Shown here: in pieces, positions 44,197 to 54,151 of the stretch
How positions within the stretch are numbered: the first letter of the stretch is position 1
Layout: each line of letters starts with the position of its first letter
NCBI GenBank assembly: GCA_032229975.1
Contig: JAVXVG010000021.1
Coordinates: 100,421 to 164,420 of the forward strand
Source of the DNA: JAIVGV01 sp032229975
Lineage (GTDB): Bacteria > Acidobacteriota > Blastocatellia > Pyrinomonadales > Pyrinomonadaceae
DNA: 64,000 nt
Direction: 5' to 3'
Position numbers and translations under genes: made by a program
Notes under the pieces: generated by a model
What the model saw: only the letters and a program-made list of their open reading frames with translations
Databases searched by the model: none
What the model was told of the DNA's origin: nothing

Positions 44197-45972
44197 TCAC
44201 TGGATGCGTGCGGTGAAGCGCACGTCGCCGGTGTTGTTGGGCGATACTTGCGAGAGGTTGCCGGTGAAGACCCATCGAACTGCCTTGACGGTGCGGTCGT
44301 AGCCGGCCGGTGCGCCGCCGCCGCCGGACGTGGGCAGAGTCAAGTTGGTAAAAGTCGTGCCGTCATAGGAGTAGTAGAGAGTGACGGTGAGGCCGGTCGT
44401 GCCGAGGTTGGTGAGCATCGAGCCGACTTTGAAATCTGTGTTTGCGGGGACGGCATCGGTGATGGTGAGACCCTGTGCGGCGGAGCCGCCGGAGTTGGTG
44501 AAGATGATGACGAAGGTAACATCTGCGCCGGGCTGTTGCGCGGCGAGCGTGGGCGCGGGGCTACAGGTCTGCCCGGGGAAGGTCTTGCACAGCACGATGC
44601 TCGGCGGTGTGACGACCGTGACGGTCGCGCTCGCGGGCGAATTGTCGGAGGGCGTGGCAGTCGTGTCGATCTGTGTGTAGTCGATGTGCGCGATCGCGCT
44701 GTTGACGTAAGAGCCAGCCGCGTTGGGCATCGTCAGCGTGTAAGTGAGATCGCGCGTTGCGCTCGCGGGAACTGTGAAGCTGCCCGACCACGTGAGCGTC
44801 GCGCCGCTCACCGACGGATTACCGATCGATGCGCCGTTGAATGCTGAGGTGTTCGTCACGTAAGCGGGCTGCGCCGGACTGGTCGGGATCGTATCGACGA
44901 AGTCTGTGATCGTGTAAGCGGACGCTCCTGTGTTCGTCAGTCGCAGCGTGTAAGAGACGTTCGAGCCGGTGATGGCGGTCGTCGGGTTGGCGATCTTCGT
45001 GAGCGTGACCTGCGGCGGCTGCACACTGACGGTGATGCCGGTGCCGGAGTCGTAGTGGTAGCTGCTGCCGGAGAAGTCGAGGATGAGCGATCCGGCGGTC
45101 GTCGATGTGCCGGAGCCGCCGAGGATTTTAACGGTGTAGGTCGTGGAGATCGTGCCGCCCGCTTTGCCACCCGCGTAGTTGTCGGGCCCGATGCATGAGC
45201 GATAGTTAGCGAGCGTCGGATCATTTTGCCAGCCGCAGGCGTCGGCATAGAACTTGTCGTTCGTGCCGCCGGTCGGCGACGTGTAAGTTGTCGAGATCGA
45301 GATCACCTGAAAGACGACGTTCGAGAGATTGAGGAACGCCTCGAACTGCGGGTAACCGCCGGGGGCGGTCGAAGAGTTGATCGTGTACTGGTAGGTCTGC
45401 CCGACGTTGACGGTGGTGGGGCCCGTGATGGAATCGACGGTGTTGCGTCCCTGCGAGATGAGCTTCTCGACGTAAATCTCGCGCGGCGTCGGTGTGCTTA
45501 CCGAGGAGAAACCAGTGCCGCTCACGGTGATGTGATAGCGTCGCGCCGTCTGGTAAGAGGCATTGGCGCGCGTCACGACGATCTGAAAATAGAAATCGAC
45601 GCACGCGCCCGCCGCGAGCGACTGCGAGTTGAGCGTGCTCGCGCCGCTCAGGTTGATGTTGGCGTTCGCGCTGTCCCAGACGAAGTTTGCGGCGAGGTTC
45701 GTCACCGCGCTCCCGCCCGTGTTGCACGTGCGCGCGCCGACCTGAAAGACGTTGGGGCCCGTGTTGAAGTTGTTGCTGTCGAGCCCGACGACGTTCCAAG
45801 TCGTGGGCGTGACGGTGATCCCGGCGCGCGCGCCTGCGGCGCAGACGCAGATGAGGAAGAGGAGCATGAACGAGCGCACGAAAGCGCTGCGTGACGCAGA
45901 GCGCAGGAGAGCGGCGCGCGCGCGCGGCGCGTCAGCAGTCGATCCGATCTGTGGCATCGCGTCCGCGCTCAT
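44197..45972 (-). CDS. Exported DUF11-repeat surface protein
   Basis: 591 residues. Signal segment (about 32-50), then an unassigned beta-rich N-terminal region, then DUF11 repeats from about residue 330: TLRLTNTGASAYTITDFVDT, YTLTMPNAAGSYVN, and VIIFTNSGGSAAQGLTITDAVP. These Ig-like repeats are common in surface proteins and may bind matrix or partner molecules. It lacks a sorting signal or barrel and probably attaches through its larger neighbour. Its ATG overlaps the TGA of that gene (ATGA), so translation is coupled. The region contains many paired asparagine and threonine residues, typical of extracellular beta repeats. Confidence 0.85.
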   Translation of the reverse strand: MSADAMPQIGSTADAPRARAALLRSASRSAFVRSFMLLFLICVCAAGARAGITVTPTTWNVVGLDSNNFNTGPNVFQVGARTCNTGGSAVTNLAANFVWDSANANINLSGASTLNSQSLAAGACVDFYFQIVVTRANASYQTARRYHITVSGTGFSSVSTPTPREIYVEKLISQGRNTVDSITGPTTVNVGQTYQYTINSSTAPGGYPQFEAFLNLSNVVFQVISISTTYTSPTGGTNDKFYADACGWQNDPTLANYRSCIGPDNYAGGKAGGTISTTYTVKILGGSGTSTTAGSLILDFSGSSYHYDSGTGITVSVQPPQVTLTKIANPTTAITGSNVSYTLRLTNTGASAYTITDFVDTIPTSPAQPAYVTNTSAFNGASIGNPSVSGATLTWSGSFTVPASATRDLTYTLTMPNAAGSYVNSAIAHIDYTQIDTTATPSDNSPASATVTVVTPPSIVLCKTFPGQTCSPAPTLAAQQPGADVTFVIIFTNSGGSAAQGLTITDAVPANTDFKVGSMLTNLGTTGLTVTLYYSYDGTTFTNLTLPTSGGGGAPAGYDRTVKAVRWVFTGNLSQVSPNNTGDVRFTARIQ

Positions 45973-48900
45973 GGCTTCTTCGTCGCGCCGTCAGCAGGCG
46001 GCTTCGTCTCGTCGTGCTTCACATCGGTTGGTTGCACCTGTTGGGTCTGATCGGTTGGCGCGAGACCTTGTTGCGACGTGCCGAAGAGATCGAAGAGGCT
46101 CGAAAGTTTCGTCGAGATGGTGAAGTAGAAACCGCGCGGCGGCGCGGCGATGAGGCTGCCCGCAGGCTCTGTGACGGAGGCGAAGCTGTAGCCGAAGCCG
46201 AGTCGCACGTCGGGCAGAATCCAGTAGCCGACCTCTGCGCCGACGGACGTGCGCGAGGTGTGCGTCGAGGGTTGCACGAGCATGCGACCTTCGCCCGCCA
46301 CGTCGAAGGCCCGACGGATGCGTCGCTGCAAACGCAGTTGCGCGATGTAGGTAAGCGAAGAGGCGTTGATCAGGCCCTCGCGCGAGTTGCCGCCAAACTT
46401 CAGAGCGAAGCGGCCGTAGAGTTCCGTGTCCTTGAGCGGCTGCCAGTAGCCATCGGTCGAGAGCACGCGCGAGCTTTCCGAGACGGGGGCCTGCTTGCCG
46501 AAGCCCGACTGCGTAACTGATCGTTGCGTGTAGCTGAACAGTATCGCGTGATCGTCGGAGTTGATGGGCCTGAGCGCGACGGCGGCGGTGGCGAGGAACG
46601 AATCGTTATCGCGACCGGCGAAGTTTGTGCGGGCCCACTGCACGCGCGCGAGTGTGGTCAACCCATCGCCCGTGCGACCGGCCGCGCCGAGCGAGAGTAT
46701 CTGTCCGAGTCCGCCTGTCTGATCGCGCAACTCGTAACGCGCCGATGCGCGCAAATCTTTCGTCGGCATCCACGTCGCGCCGAGCGCGCCAGAGTCGAAG
46801 CCCTGACCTTGACCGGCGAGGTGAAAGCCATGCTCGTAGCCGAAGTCTAAAGCGATCTTCTTATCGACGGGCAGGCGATTTTGCAGACCGAGGACGGCGA
46901 AGCTGTCCGTGCCGTTGATGCCGTTCTCGATCTGATAGCGACTGACGACGTTCGTGTACTTGCCGAGTCGTGACTCGACGCCGATGGATGTCTCGCGACG
47001 CGAACTCGTGCCGACGAAGCCGGTCTGTGCTCCGTCGCTAATGGGAATTATCGGCGCGGAGGCCAGTCGCTCAGTGAAGAAAACGTTGGTGCGCTCGCTG
47101 ACCTTGTAGCGCGCGGCGACGGTCGTCTGGTTCGGATAAGTCGGATCGGAGTCGGACAAGTTCTGCTCGCGTTTGACGGAGACTTCGAGTTTGTCTGTCG
47201 GTTTGTACTGCGCGCCGATGGTCAAGAGTTGCGAGCTTACGTCGTGCGCGCTATGCGAGTCCGTCAATCTTCTGAGGTCGAAGCCGAGGAAGCCTTGCAG
47301 CTTTTCGCCGAACGACTCTTGCCAGAGGAACGAGAAGGTGTCGCGCTGGTTATCGACGTTCGACGTGCGATTGCGCTCGTTCGTGTAGCCGAGGTGGAAC
47401 GTGCGGCCCGCGCGCGGCTTGATGTCGAGCACGGCGTTCATGCGACGCGAGCCGGGCGCGACCGTGCCGCCGAACGGATTGAAGAAGCCTTCGTCGGCGC
47501 GCGCATACTCGGCGCGCAGCTCAGAGTTGTAAAGTTTGATCGGCTGCACGAGTTGTAAGCTGTACGCGTTGCCGCCCGCGTGCTGCTGCGTCGTGTCGTA
47601 GAGGTTGCCGCCCGAAATGACATCTCCCGCGCTCAACGCATACTCGAACTTGAGCGCGCCGCGATTCCACAGGGCCTTCTCGCCGTCGATGCCTTCAAGT
47701 CTATAAGTTCCAAACTGGCTCTGCTGCTGTTCGACGAACGACGCGCCGAGCCGCAAGCCGATGCTGTTGAAACGCTTCGACGCGCGACCCGTATAGACAC
47801 CCGAAGTCATCCCGTCCGCTTGATGCTCGTATGTGACGACCACCTGCACGAGATTGAGATCATAGTCGAACGCGGAGATCGAGCGCATGAAGAACAACTG
47901 GCCCGAAAGCGGATCGAGATTGTAATCGACCGAGCGCACGAGCGGCTCGCGCGACAGTATCACTTCCGGGTTGCGGCGGTCGCGAACCTCTAAGAAGACT
48001 TGCTCCGAGCCTTGTAGCACGTCGCCGTGCGAGAGGCGCAGCAGTCCAAGACGGCTCGCGGGGAAAACGTCGCGCGCGAATGCGGTGTCGGGGCGCGCCC
48101 CCGTGACGGTGACGAAGTCGCCGTTCGAGTTCTCGATGTGAACCTTCGCGCCCGTGAGCTTGCGCCCGTAAGACGCGAGCGCGGTGTCCGTCATGTCGGC
48201 TTCAAAGTCGCCGAACATCGCGTAGGTGCGACCTCGATCAAGGCGTGCGTAGAGTTTCGAGTTGGACGAGACTTCGTCGAAGCGCGTCGAAGAGTCGCCG
48301 AAGACCGGATAGATTCTATCGAGCGGATCGAAGCCGAACATACGGTCGCGCCCCATCGTGCGATTCAACGGACGCTGGCTATCATAAGAGAGCGTGAGCA
48401 GGTTCTTGCCGAAGACGGGCCCTCGATAGAAAAACTCGATGTGGCTGCGGAATGCCGCGTCGCTGCCGCGCAGAGTGTTCTCCGGCGCGGCGCGACCGAT
48501 GGAAGCCTCTGCGAGTCCGACGAGGATCGTGGGGCGCAGCTCAGCCGTGAAGCGCACGCGGTATCGCGCCTCAAGCTCGCCCGACTTCGCGAGCAGATCG
48601 CTTTGACCGACCGTGCCCGAAGAGAAGAGACGCGCCACAGCTTCTCCGCCACGCAGAGAGAGCACGACTTGCGTGGGCTGCAAGTCTCGCTCTTCGGCGG
48701 ACACCTCATCGGCGGTCTTGAGATCGCGCGCTTCTTTCCTCTTCTGATTTTTAGTCTCGCCCGCGTCGTTCTTCGATTCTTCTTTCGCATCACTCGCGCT
48801 TGCAGCGTTGCGCTCGAAGTAGCCTTCGGAGGTCGAGAGACCGACGAGGCCGTCAGCCGCAGGGTTGCCCCACTCGTCGAAGGCGCGCACGCGCACGAGC

Positions 48901-51812
48901 ATCGAATCGCGACCGCCCGCTTGAAGCTCGCCGCGCTCTGACGTGATCTCGATCCGCCGTGCCGCGCCGCGACCGCGCACCGTGAGCGCAGCGGCTTTGC
49001 CCGCCGCGCCTTCGGGCGAGATAGCGAAGGCGCGCAGGCGATTCTCGCCGGGCTTCAAGTTCAAGCCGACGAACTTGATCGTCGTGATCTTGTTCTTGTG
49101 ATCGACTCTGCGCTCGCCGATGTTCTGATCGCCGACCGACGCGCCGTTGAGTTCAAGTGAGGCCGTCCAACCTTCCGCAACGCGCACGATGACCGACATC
49201 GATGGCTGCAACACGACCTCATTGTTCGCGGGACTCGCGACGACGACATCGCCCGGCGCAACTGCTTCGATAATTTCCTTCGACTCAACCTCGTAAGTGC
49301 CCGCCGCCATCGGCTTCACGTCCGCGATCTTCGCGATGCTCGACTCGTTCACGGTCGCAATGGTCGAAGCATCTTGTAGGGGCCGGGCTCGTCCCGGCCC
49401 TTCGCGCGCCAGCGCGGAACGGGTTGCGTTGTCGGTTGTGTTATTCGTCGCGTCGTTCGTCGGCACTGATGATTGCGATGGTGGTGCGCCGCCTGCGCCG
49501 TTGCGGGCAGGGACAAGCCCGGCCCCTACGTTCGTGTCGGAAGCGGCGCGTTTCTCGTTCGCGTCGAATGATGTTTGCGTCCCTGTCTCGTCGCCTGCTT
49601 CGGCGCGCGAGAGTGCGAAGTTCTGGCGCAGGAGCGTGCCGCCGCCGAGGGGCGTGCGAAGCAGTCGCGTCCAACTGCGACCGGAACGATGGCCCTCATC
49701 CGTGAGCATGAGCCCGTGCGGGATGGTGACGGGATCGAGCGAGATGACGACCGCGCCGTCTTCGACCGAGGGCAGGTTGTACATCCCCTGCGAGTCGGTG
49801 ATGACGGACTGACCGTTGTCGATGTAGAGGCGCGCGCCCGCGACTGCGCGCTCGCCCTTGTCGAACTGTCCGTTGCCATTCGCATCGACGAAGACGCGAC
49901 CGACGATCATCTGTCGCGTTGAGAAGACGCCCGCGCCGACGCGCACGGTGGCATGCGCGGGGCCAGCCGAGATCGTGTCGCCACCCGCGAAGCGCGCCGT
50001 CACAGTCGCGTTGTTGACCTGATCACCCTCACGCGCATTCGCACCGATGCGGACGCGATAGGTGATCGTGGCATTAGCGTTCGCCGCGAGAGTCGGCAAG
50101 CGGAAGATGAGATCGCTGCCCGTTACTTCGGGCGCGAAGGCTTGGGCCGGTGCGGGCGCGATTTGCAGCAGCGCAGTGCCGTCGGCGTAGTGGAACGACT
50201 GCGGGAGCGTGTCGCGCACCGTGAGATCGTTCAGCGCGGCTTGCGTCGTGTTGCGAACTTCGACGCGATAAGTAACAACGTCGCCGATCTCCGCGCGTTG
50301 GAGGTCTGCCGATTTCGCGATCTCAATCGTCTGCGTCTCGAAGAGCGGGATGTTGAGCGCGACGCTCGCAAGGCTCACGAGCGTGACGGGCGCGTCCGTC
50401 AACGCGAAACTTCCGGCGAGCGCGAGTGGCTGATCGTCGAGCGCGCGCACGTTCGCGGTGTAGAGACCGTTCGAGTCGGGCCGGACTGCGAACTCGATCA
50501 TGCGCGTGCGATAGCCGTGCGCGGAGACGTTGAGGTAGTAGGTTGTGGGCGCGCCAGCCGCGCCGAGTTGCGCGGACGAGAGGACAAAGCCGAAAGTTCC
50601 GCCTGCGGGCGTGGTGAATGGATTGTCGTTCGCGGCGTTGGGCGTGAAGCCCGTGTTGGGGATGGTCTGAAGCGTCGAATCGGTGGTCTGAGCGGTGAGC
50701 AGGGAGACGCGCGCGCCCGCGATGGTCGTCGAGCCGCCGCTGCGACCTGAGAAGACGATGCCGAAGGGATTGATGACGGCGACTGCGGCGGCGGAGTTCG
50801 TGCGCTCGACGTTGTCGCCCGTGATCGTGGCGATGTTGACCGCGCCCTCGCCTGCGTGAATGTCTGCGTTGACGCGCGCGCGGAAGGAGAAGGTGACGAC
50901 CTCATCGGCGGCCACCTGCGCGAGTCGAATCTCGATGCGCCGGTTGTTGTTCGCGAGCTGGCCCTCGTCGGTGTCCGCCGTATCGGTGAGCGTGCGCTGA
51001 CCGAGACGCAGAGAGCCCGCGACGTAGTCGAGACCAACGGGGAGATCGTCTGCGGCTAAGACGTTGCGCGCCGTGACCGCGCCGCGATTGCGGAAGGAGA
51101 CGGTGTAGTCGAGCGTCTCGCCGGGCGCGGCGACGGCGCGCGCGAGATTGTTGACGAGCTTGAGGGGCGGCGCGGCTGCGTTCGTCGGATCGGTGAAGTG
51201 CGCGGGGTCGCCGATTGAGTTGATGATCGTGCCGTCGTCGGAGACGAGACCATTGACGCTCGTCGCGACGTTCGAGCGCGCCGTGATGGAGATCGTCAAG
51301 CGCGAGCCGGGGACAGAGGCATTCACGTCGATGACGGCGATGACGTTCGTGCAGGCGTGCGGCAAGAGTCGCGGCGAAAGAGTAGTGCCGATGGTGATCG
51401 GCGCGTCGCCTGTTGTAAGTGTGCCCGTGTCGTCGTTGTCGAAGTTGAGACTAAAGATCGTGGCGGGCGCGGAGACTTCTGCGCGCGTGATGGTGTAGAG
51501 GTCTGCCGAGTTGCCGCCGTTGCAGACGCGGAAAGTTCGCGTCGCGCGTTCGTTAGGCGAGACGGCATCAGAGGGCGCGGTCTCGTCGGGCGTGGTGACG
51601 ACCGCCGAGATGGGCCGGACGGTGATGGTGATGGTGGGCGAGACCGTGCCGAAAGCGTTGCCGTCTTCGTCGAGATAGGTGGCCTCGGCGCTGTTGGAGA
51701 TGATGGTGTCAGCGCCGGTCGTGAGTTGCGCGAACGCGCTCGTCCCTGCGCTCAAAGAGAGAGCGAAGAGAACGAGCGCGAAAGCGAACCTGTGTGCGGC
51801 GGCTGTTAGCAT
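45969..51812 (-). CDS. Giant surface protein: DUF11, SdrD-B, Ig-like repeats, C-terminal outer-membrane barrel
   Basis: About 1947 residues. Signal peptide (res 1-30). Residues 30-560 hold DUF11 repeats (such as DYTVSFRNRGAVTARNV). About 630-720 is an SdrD-B-like domain (GRVFVDANGNGQFDKGERAVA). About 760-812 is a low-complexity insert coded by a REP doublet. About 850-1050 are invasin/Big_1-like Ig domains (RVRAFDEWGNPAADG). From about 1090 to 1910 the sequence alternates polar and aromatic strands (LGLLRLSHGDV; RLGFGYSF; GFYFTIS), a large beta barrel; the last 35 residues are a disordered tail. The order is repeats outside, barrel in the outer membrane, so it may export or display its neighbours. 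Start ATG 51812; a TTG at 51920 is unlikely. Confidence 0.85.
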   Translation of the reverse strand: MLTAAAHRFAFALVLFALSLSAGTSAFAQLTTGADTIISNSAEATYLDEDGNAFGTVSPTITITVRPISAVVTTPDETAPSDAVSPNERATRTFRVCNGGNSADLYTITRAEVSAPATIFSLNFDNDDTGTLTTGDAPITIGTTLSPRLLPHACTNVIAVIDVNASVPGSRLTISITARSNVATSVNGLVSDDGTIINSIGDPAHFTDPTNAAAPPLKLVNNLARAVAAPGETLDYTVSFRNRGAVTARNVLAADDLPVGLDYVAGSLRLGQRTLTDTADTDEGQLANNNRRIEIRLAQVAADEVVTFSFRARVNADIHAGEGAVNIATITGDNVERTNSAAAVAVINPFGIVFSGRSGGSTTIAGARVSLLTAQTTDSTLQTIPNTGFTPNAANDNPFTTPAGGTFGFVLSSAQLGAAGAPTTYYLNVSAHGYRTRMIEFAVRPDSNGLYTANVRALDDQPLALAGSFALTDAPVTLVSLASVALNIPLFETQTIEIAKSADLQRAEIGDVVTYRVEVRNTTQAALNDLTVRDTLPQSFHYADGTALLQIAPAPAQAFAPEVTGSDLIFRLPTLAANANATITYRVRIGANAREGDQVNNATVTARFAGGDTISAGPAHATVRVGAGVFSTRQMIVGRVFVDANGNGQFDKGERAVAGARLYIDNGQSVITDSQGMYNLPSVEDGAVVISLDPVTIPHGLMLTDEGHRSGRSWTRLLRTPLGGGTLLRQNFALSRAEAGDETGTQTSFDANEKRAASDTNVGAGLVPARNGAGGAPPSQSSVPTNDATNNTTDNATRSALAREGPGRARPLQDASTIATVNESSIAKIADVKPMAAGTYEVESKEIIEAVAPGDVVVASPANNEVVLQPSMSVIVRVAEGWTASLELNGASVGDQNIGERRVDHKNKITTIKFVGLNLKPGENRLRAFAISPEGAAGKAAALTVRGRGAARRIEITSERGELQAGGRDSMLVRVRAFDEWGNPAADGLVGLSTSEGYFERNAASASDAKEESKNDAGETKNQKRKEARDLKTADEVSAEERDLQPTQVVLSLRGGEAVARLFSSGTVGQSDLLAKSGELEARYRVRFTAELRPTILVGLAEASIGRAAPENTLRGSDAAFRSHIEFFYRGPVFGKNLLTLSYDSQRPLNRTMGRDRMFGFDPLDRIYPVFGDSSTRFDEVSSNSKLYARLDRGRTYAMFGDFEADMTDTALASYGRKLTGAKVHIENSNGDFVTVTGARPDTAFARDVFPASRLGLLRLSHGDVLQGSEQVFLEVRDRRNPEVILSREPLVRSVDYNLDPLSGQLFFMRSISAFDYDLNLVQVVVTYEHQADGMTSGVYTGRASKRFNSIGLRLGASFVEQQQSQFGTYRLEGIDGEKALWNRGALKFEYALSAGDVISGGNLYDTTQQHAGGNAYSLQLVQPIKLYNSELRAEYARADEGFFNPFGGTVAPGSRRMNAVLDIKPRAGRTFHLGYTNERNRTSNVDNQRDTFSFLWQESFGEKLQGFLGFDLRRLTDSHSAHDVSSQLLTIGAQYKPTDKLEVSVKREQNLSDSDPTYPNQTTVAARYKVSERTNVFFTERLASAPIIPISDGAQTGFVGTSSRRETSIGVESRLGKYTNVVSRYQIENGINGTDSFAVLGLQNRLPVDKKIALDFGYEHGFHLAGQGQGFDSGALGATWMPTKDLRASARYELRDQTGGLGQILSLGAAGRTGDGLTTLARVQWARTNFAGRDNDSFLATAAVALRPINSDDHAILFSYTQRSVTQSGFGKQAPVSESSRVLSTDGYWQPLKDTELYGRFALKFGGNSREGLINASSLTYIAQLRLQRRIRRAFDVAGEGRMLVQPSTHTSRTSVGAEVGYWILPDVRLGFGYSFASVTEPAGSLIAAPPRGFYFTISTKLSSLFDLFGTSQQGLAPTDQTQQVQPTDVKHDETKPPADGATKKP
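49376..49529. repeat. In-frame REP doublet (GTAGGGGC type)
   Basis: GTAGGGGCCGGGCT (49376-49389) and AGCCCGGCCCCTAC (49516-49529) are perfect complements; the arms extend to 25 nt each (49376-49400, 49505-49529) with two mismatches. Each arm also folds on itself (GGGCCGGG-CTCGT-CCCGGCCC). The two arms, 104 bp apart, point inward, as in REPIN-type elements. Read on the minus strand, the right arm encodes VGAGLVPARNG within the giant surface protein, so the element is tolerated as a linker. Confidence 0.8.
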
Positions 51813-51897
51813 GAGGGGGTAGGGTCGGGGTTGATTATGGATGCGCGACTTCGTTTGGTGATCGCGCTTGTGTTTTGCAAGAGAGGCGACGCTTGAG

Positions 51898-51938
51898 TTC
51901 GGACGGCGCGGGTCGGGCAATGACCCGCGCCGTCCGAA
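51898..51938 (-). other. Intercistronic hairpin between DUF11 genes
   Basis: TTCGGACGGCGCGGGTC (51898-51914) and GACCCGCGCCGTCCGAA (51922-51938) form a perfect 17-bp stem with a 7-nt loop. No T-tract follows on the minus strand, so it could be an mRNA-stability or partial termination signal that sets unequal expression of the two surface genes. Confidence 0.6.
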
Positions 51939-51993
51939 GCGCCTGCGCCGCCTCTCTGGCGAGTTGCGGCTCGCACTTCACGGCGCAGGATCG

Positions 51994-54039
51994 TTATTTG
52001 ATCTTGCGCTTGAAGACGAACGTGCCGTTCGATCCGGCGGCGACGGACGCGACCGTGTCGGTGAGCACGGTGGAAGCCGCCGCGTCGCCGGTGATCGTGC
52101 CGCTGTTGGAGTCGGTCGCGGAGCCGACGATCTGGTTAGTCGTCGCGCCCCAGTTGTTCGAGCCGGTGCTGCCGTTCTCGGTGATGACGAGGTTCGACGC
52201 GGCGACCGTGGAGTTGCCCGTGCCAACCGCCGCGCTCGTCATGATGTTGGTGTAGGTGATGGTGTAGGTGATGTCCGCGCCCGGCACTGCATCGGTCGCG
52301 GCCCCCACACCCGTCGCGTTCGACACGCTCACCGTCTTGTCGAGCCGGATGAAGCCGGTGTAGAGACGATCAATCGTGTCGTTCTTCTGTGTGTTGTCGA
52401 TGCCGGAGGTGGCCCTCAACGTGGTGGAGAAGCCGGTCAGAATCGTCTGAGCGGTGGGCGCGGTGATGCGCACGAGGATGTTCGCCGATGCGCCGAAGGC
52501 GACGGCGAGAGTGGTCGAGCCGCCGCCCGAAACGGTGGTGTAAGACGTGCCGCCGTTCGTGCTGATCTCGACGAGGAAGCCTGCTGGCACGGTCGGCGCG
52601 GTGAGCGTGAACGTGTCGTTGGCGTTGCCGGTGTTCTGGACGGTGTTGGTGTAAACGATGACGCCCGAAGCGGTGGTTACGCCGCCGGGGGCCACTCCGG
52701 CGATGCCGGTCGTGACGCTGCGGTTCGTGAAGTCGTCGTTGTTGTTCGTTGCGCCAACGGCGGCGGGATTACCGGAGGGCCCTAAGAGGACGCTGCCCAC
52801 CTGCGTGAGCGTCGTGGGTTGCTGGAAGCCCTGTCCCGCGACTGCCGTTCCGCCTTGCAGAGGCTCGTTGAAGTTGGCGTTGCCGTCGCCGTTGTTCGTC
52901 AGGTTATCGCCCGACTGATCGGTGACGACCGTGCTCAGCGTGTTGTTGGCGAAGGCGTCAACGATCTCGTAGAGCGGCGTGGTCGCGTTGGTCGTCGTGA
53001 TCGTGACGATGAGCGAGAAGTTAGAGCTGCACGTGGTGGCGGCGAGCGGCGCGGCCACCTTGAAGGCGACGCGCGTCGTCGAAGAGAGCGGCGCGGGCGC
53101 GGTCGTCGTCCACGTCGCGGACTGCGGCGCGGTCGAGAGCGCGGAGGTCGTGTAGAGCGTCCCGGCGGGGAAGCTGTTCGTCGCCGAGACTGCCGTGCCG
53201 ACAGGGATGGGCGCGACGATGTAGATGCCGGAGTTGCCGCCGAGCGTCATGGCTGCGGCGGGACGCGCGCCGTCGTTGCAGAGCGAGGTCGTGTAAGTGA
53301 TGTTCGACCCAAGCGCGACAGGGCCCGACGGGGCGGTGAGCACGGCGCGCAGTTGCACGTCGTTCTGGATCGGCGCGTTGATGCTGCCGACTGCTTCACG
53401 AAGTCCGTTGACGGACGACGCGGAGACGGTGCGGACTTCGTGCGCCGATGTGTTGGCGAGCACGTTGTCGGAAGCCGCGTCGCCGAGCGTGACAGTGATC
53501 GTCTGGCCCGATGGCGCGCTCGCACTGACGTTGACGCGAACGATGACGGTCGCGGAGGCGTTCTGCGCGAGCGACTTGAGCACGTCGGCTGCGTTCGTCA
53601 AGATGTCTGTATCGCCCGCGCCGATCACGTTGTCGCCGTTGTCGATGACGGCGGCGACGATTGAGCCGTAGCTGGCGTTGTTGATCTGAACGCTCGCGCC
53701 GCCCGTGAGGAAGCGCACCTGATCGGCGAAGTTGCCGGTGTTCGTGACGGTGAAACTGAAATCGACTGCCGTCTGTCCGGGCACGACCGAGGGGTTGTTC
53801 TGTCCGTCGGGCGTGATGACCAAGCCGGAGACGTTGGCGACGGTGACGGTGACGGTGTTCGAAGTGGCCGTGTAGCTGTTCGTCCCGTCGGAGTAGCTGG
53901 CGCTAGCCGTGTTCGAGATGACGGTTCCGCCGGCGGTGTTCTGCGCCATCACGGGCGTGACCAGAGCGCAGAGCGCGGCGAGAAGCGCGAGCCCGGCGCG
54001 GCGCAGAGTGGTGTAAGGTCGGAGGGTTTGTATCTTCAT
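51994..54039 (-). CDS. Exported DUF11-repeat protein
   Basis: About 681 residues. Signal peptide ending at VTPVMAQN; then beta-rich repeats of DUF11-type, for example NNPSVVPGQTAVDFSFTVT and YTITYTNI. Repeated phrases VIDNGDNVIGAGDTD and FLVEISTNGGTSYTTVSGGG suggest Ca-binding or glycan-bearing surface strands, but that is weak. It ends FVFKRKIK with no anchor. The start ATG at 54039 has TTGAGG upstream. It precedes the giant barrel gene by 181 bp containing a strong hairpin. Confidence 0.85.
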   Translation of the reverse strand: MKIQTLRPYTTLRRAGLALLAALCALVTPVMAQNTAGGTVISNTASASYSDGTNSYTATSNTVTVTVANVSGLVITPDGQNNPSVVPGQTAVDFSFTVTNTGNFADQVRFLTGGASVQINNASYGSIVAAVIDNGDNVIGAGDTDILTNAADVLKSLAQNASATVIVRVNVSASAPSGQTITVTLGDAASDNVLANTSAHEVRTVSASSVNGLREAVGSINAPIQNDVQLRAVLTAPSGPVALGSNITYTTSLCNDGARPAAAMTLGGNSGIYIVAPIPVGTAVSATNSFPAGTLYTTSALSTAPQSATWTTTAPAPLSSTTRVAFKVAAPLAATTCSSNFSLIVTITTTNATTPLYEIVDAFANNTLSTVVTDQSGDNLTNNGDGNANFNEPLQGGTAVAGQGFQQPTTLTQVGSVLLGPSGNPAAVGATNNNDDFTNRSVTTGIAGVAPGGVTTASGVIVYTNTVQNTGNANDTFTLTAPTVPAGFLVEISTNGGTSYTTVSGGGSTTLAVAFGASANILVRITAPTAQTILTGFSTTLRATSGIDNTQKNDTIDRLYTGFIRLDKTVSVSNATGVGAATDAVPGADITYTITYTNIMTSAAVGTGNSTVAASNLVITENGSTGSNNWGATTNQIVGSATDSNSGTITGDAAASTVLTDTVASVAAGSNGTFVFKRKIK

Positions 54040-54151
54040 CTTATCAATCCTCAATAGTTTTTTCGGGAGGGGTTAAGAGTCGGCGCGAACTGGACGGAGA
54101 GGATTGAGGTGTTCGAGCGGTTTCGGTTGCGACGCGCGTGAGTGTTGCGCG

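Noticed and set aside
52819..53664. Arg-rich frame opposite the 681-residue DUF11 gene
   Set aside because: Composition is typical of an antisense shadow; the minus strand gene has a signal peptide and repeats.
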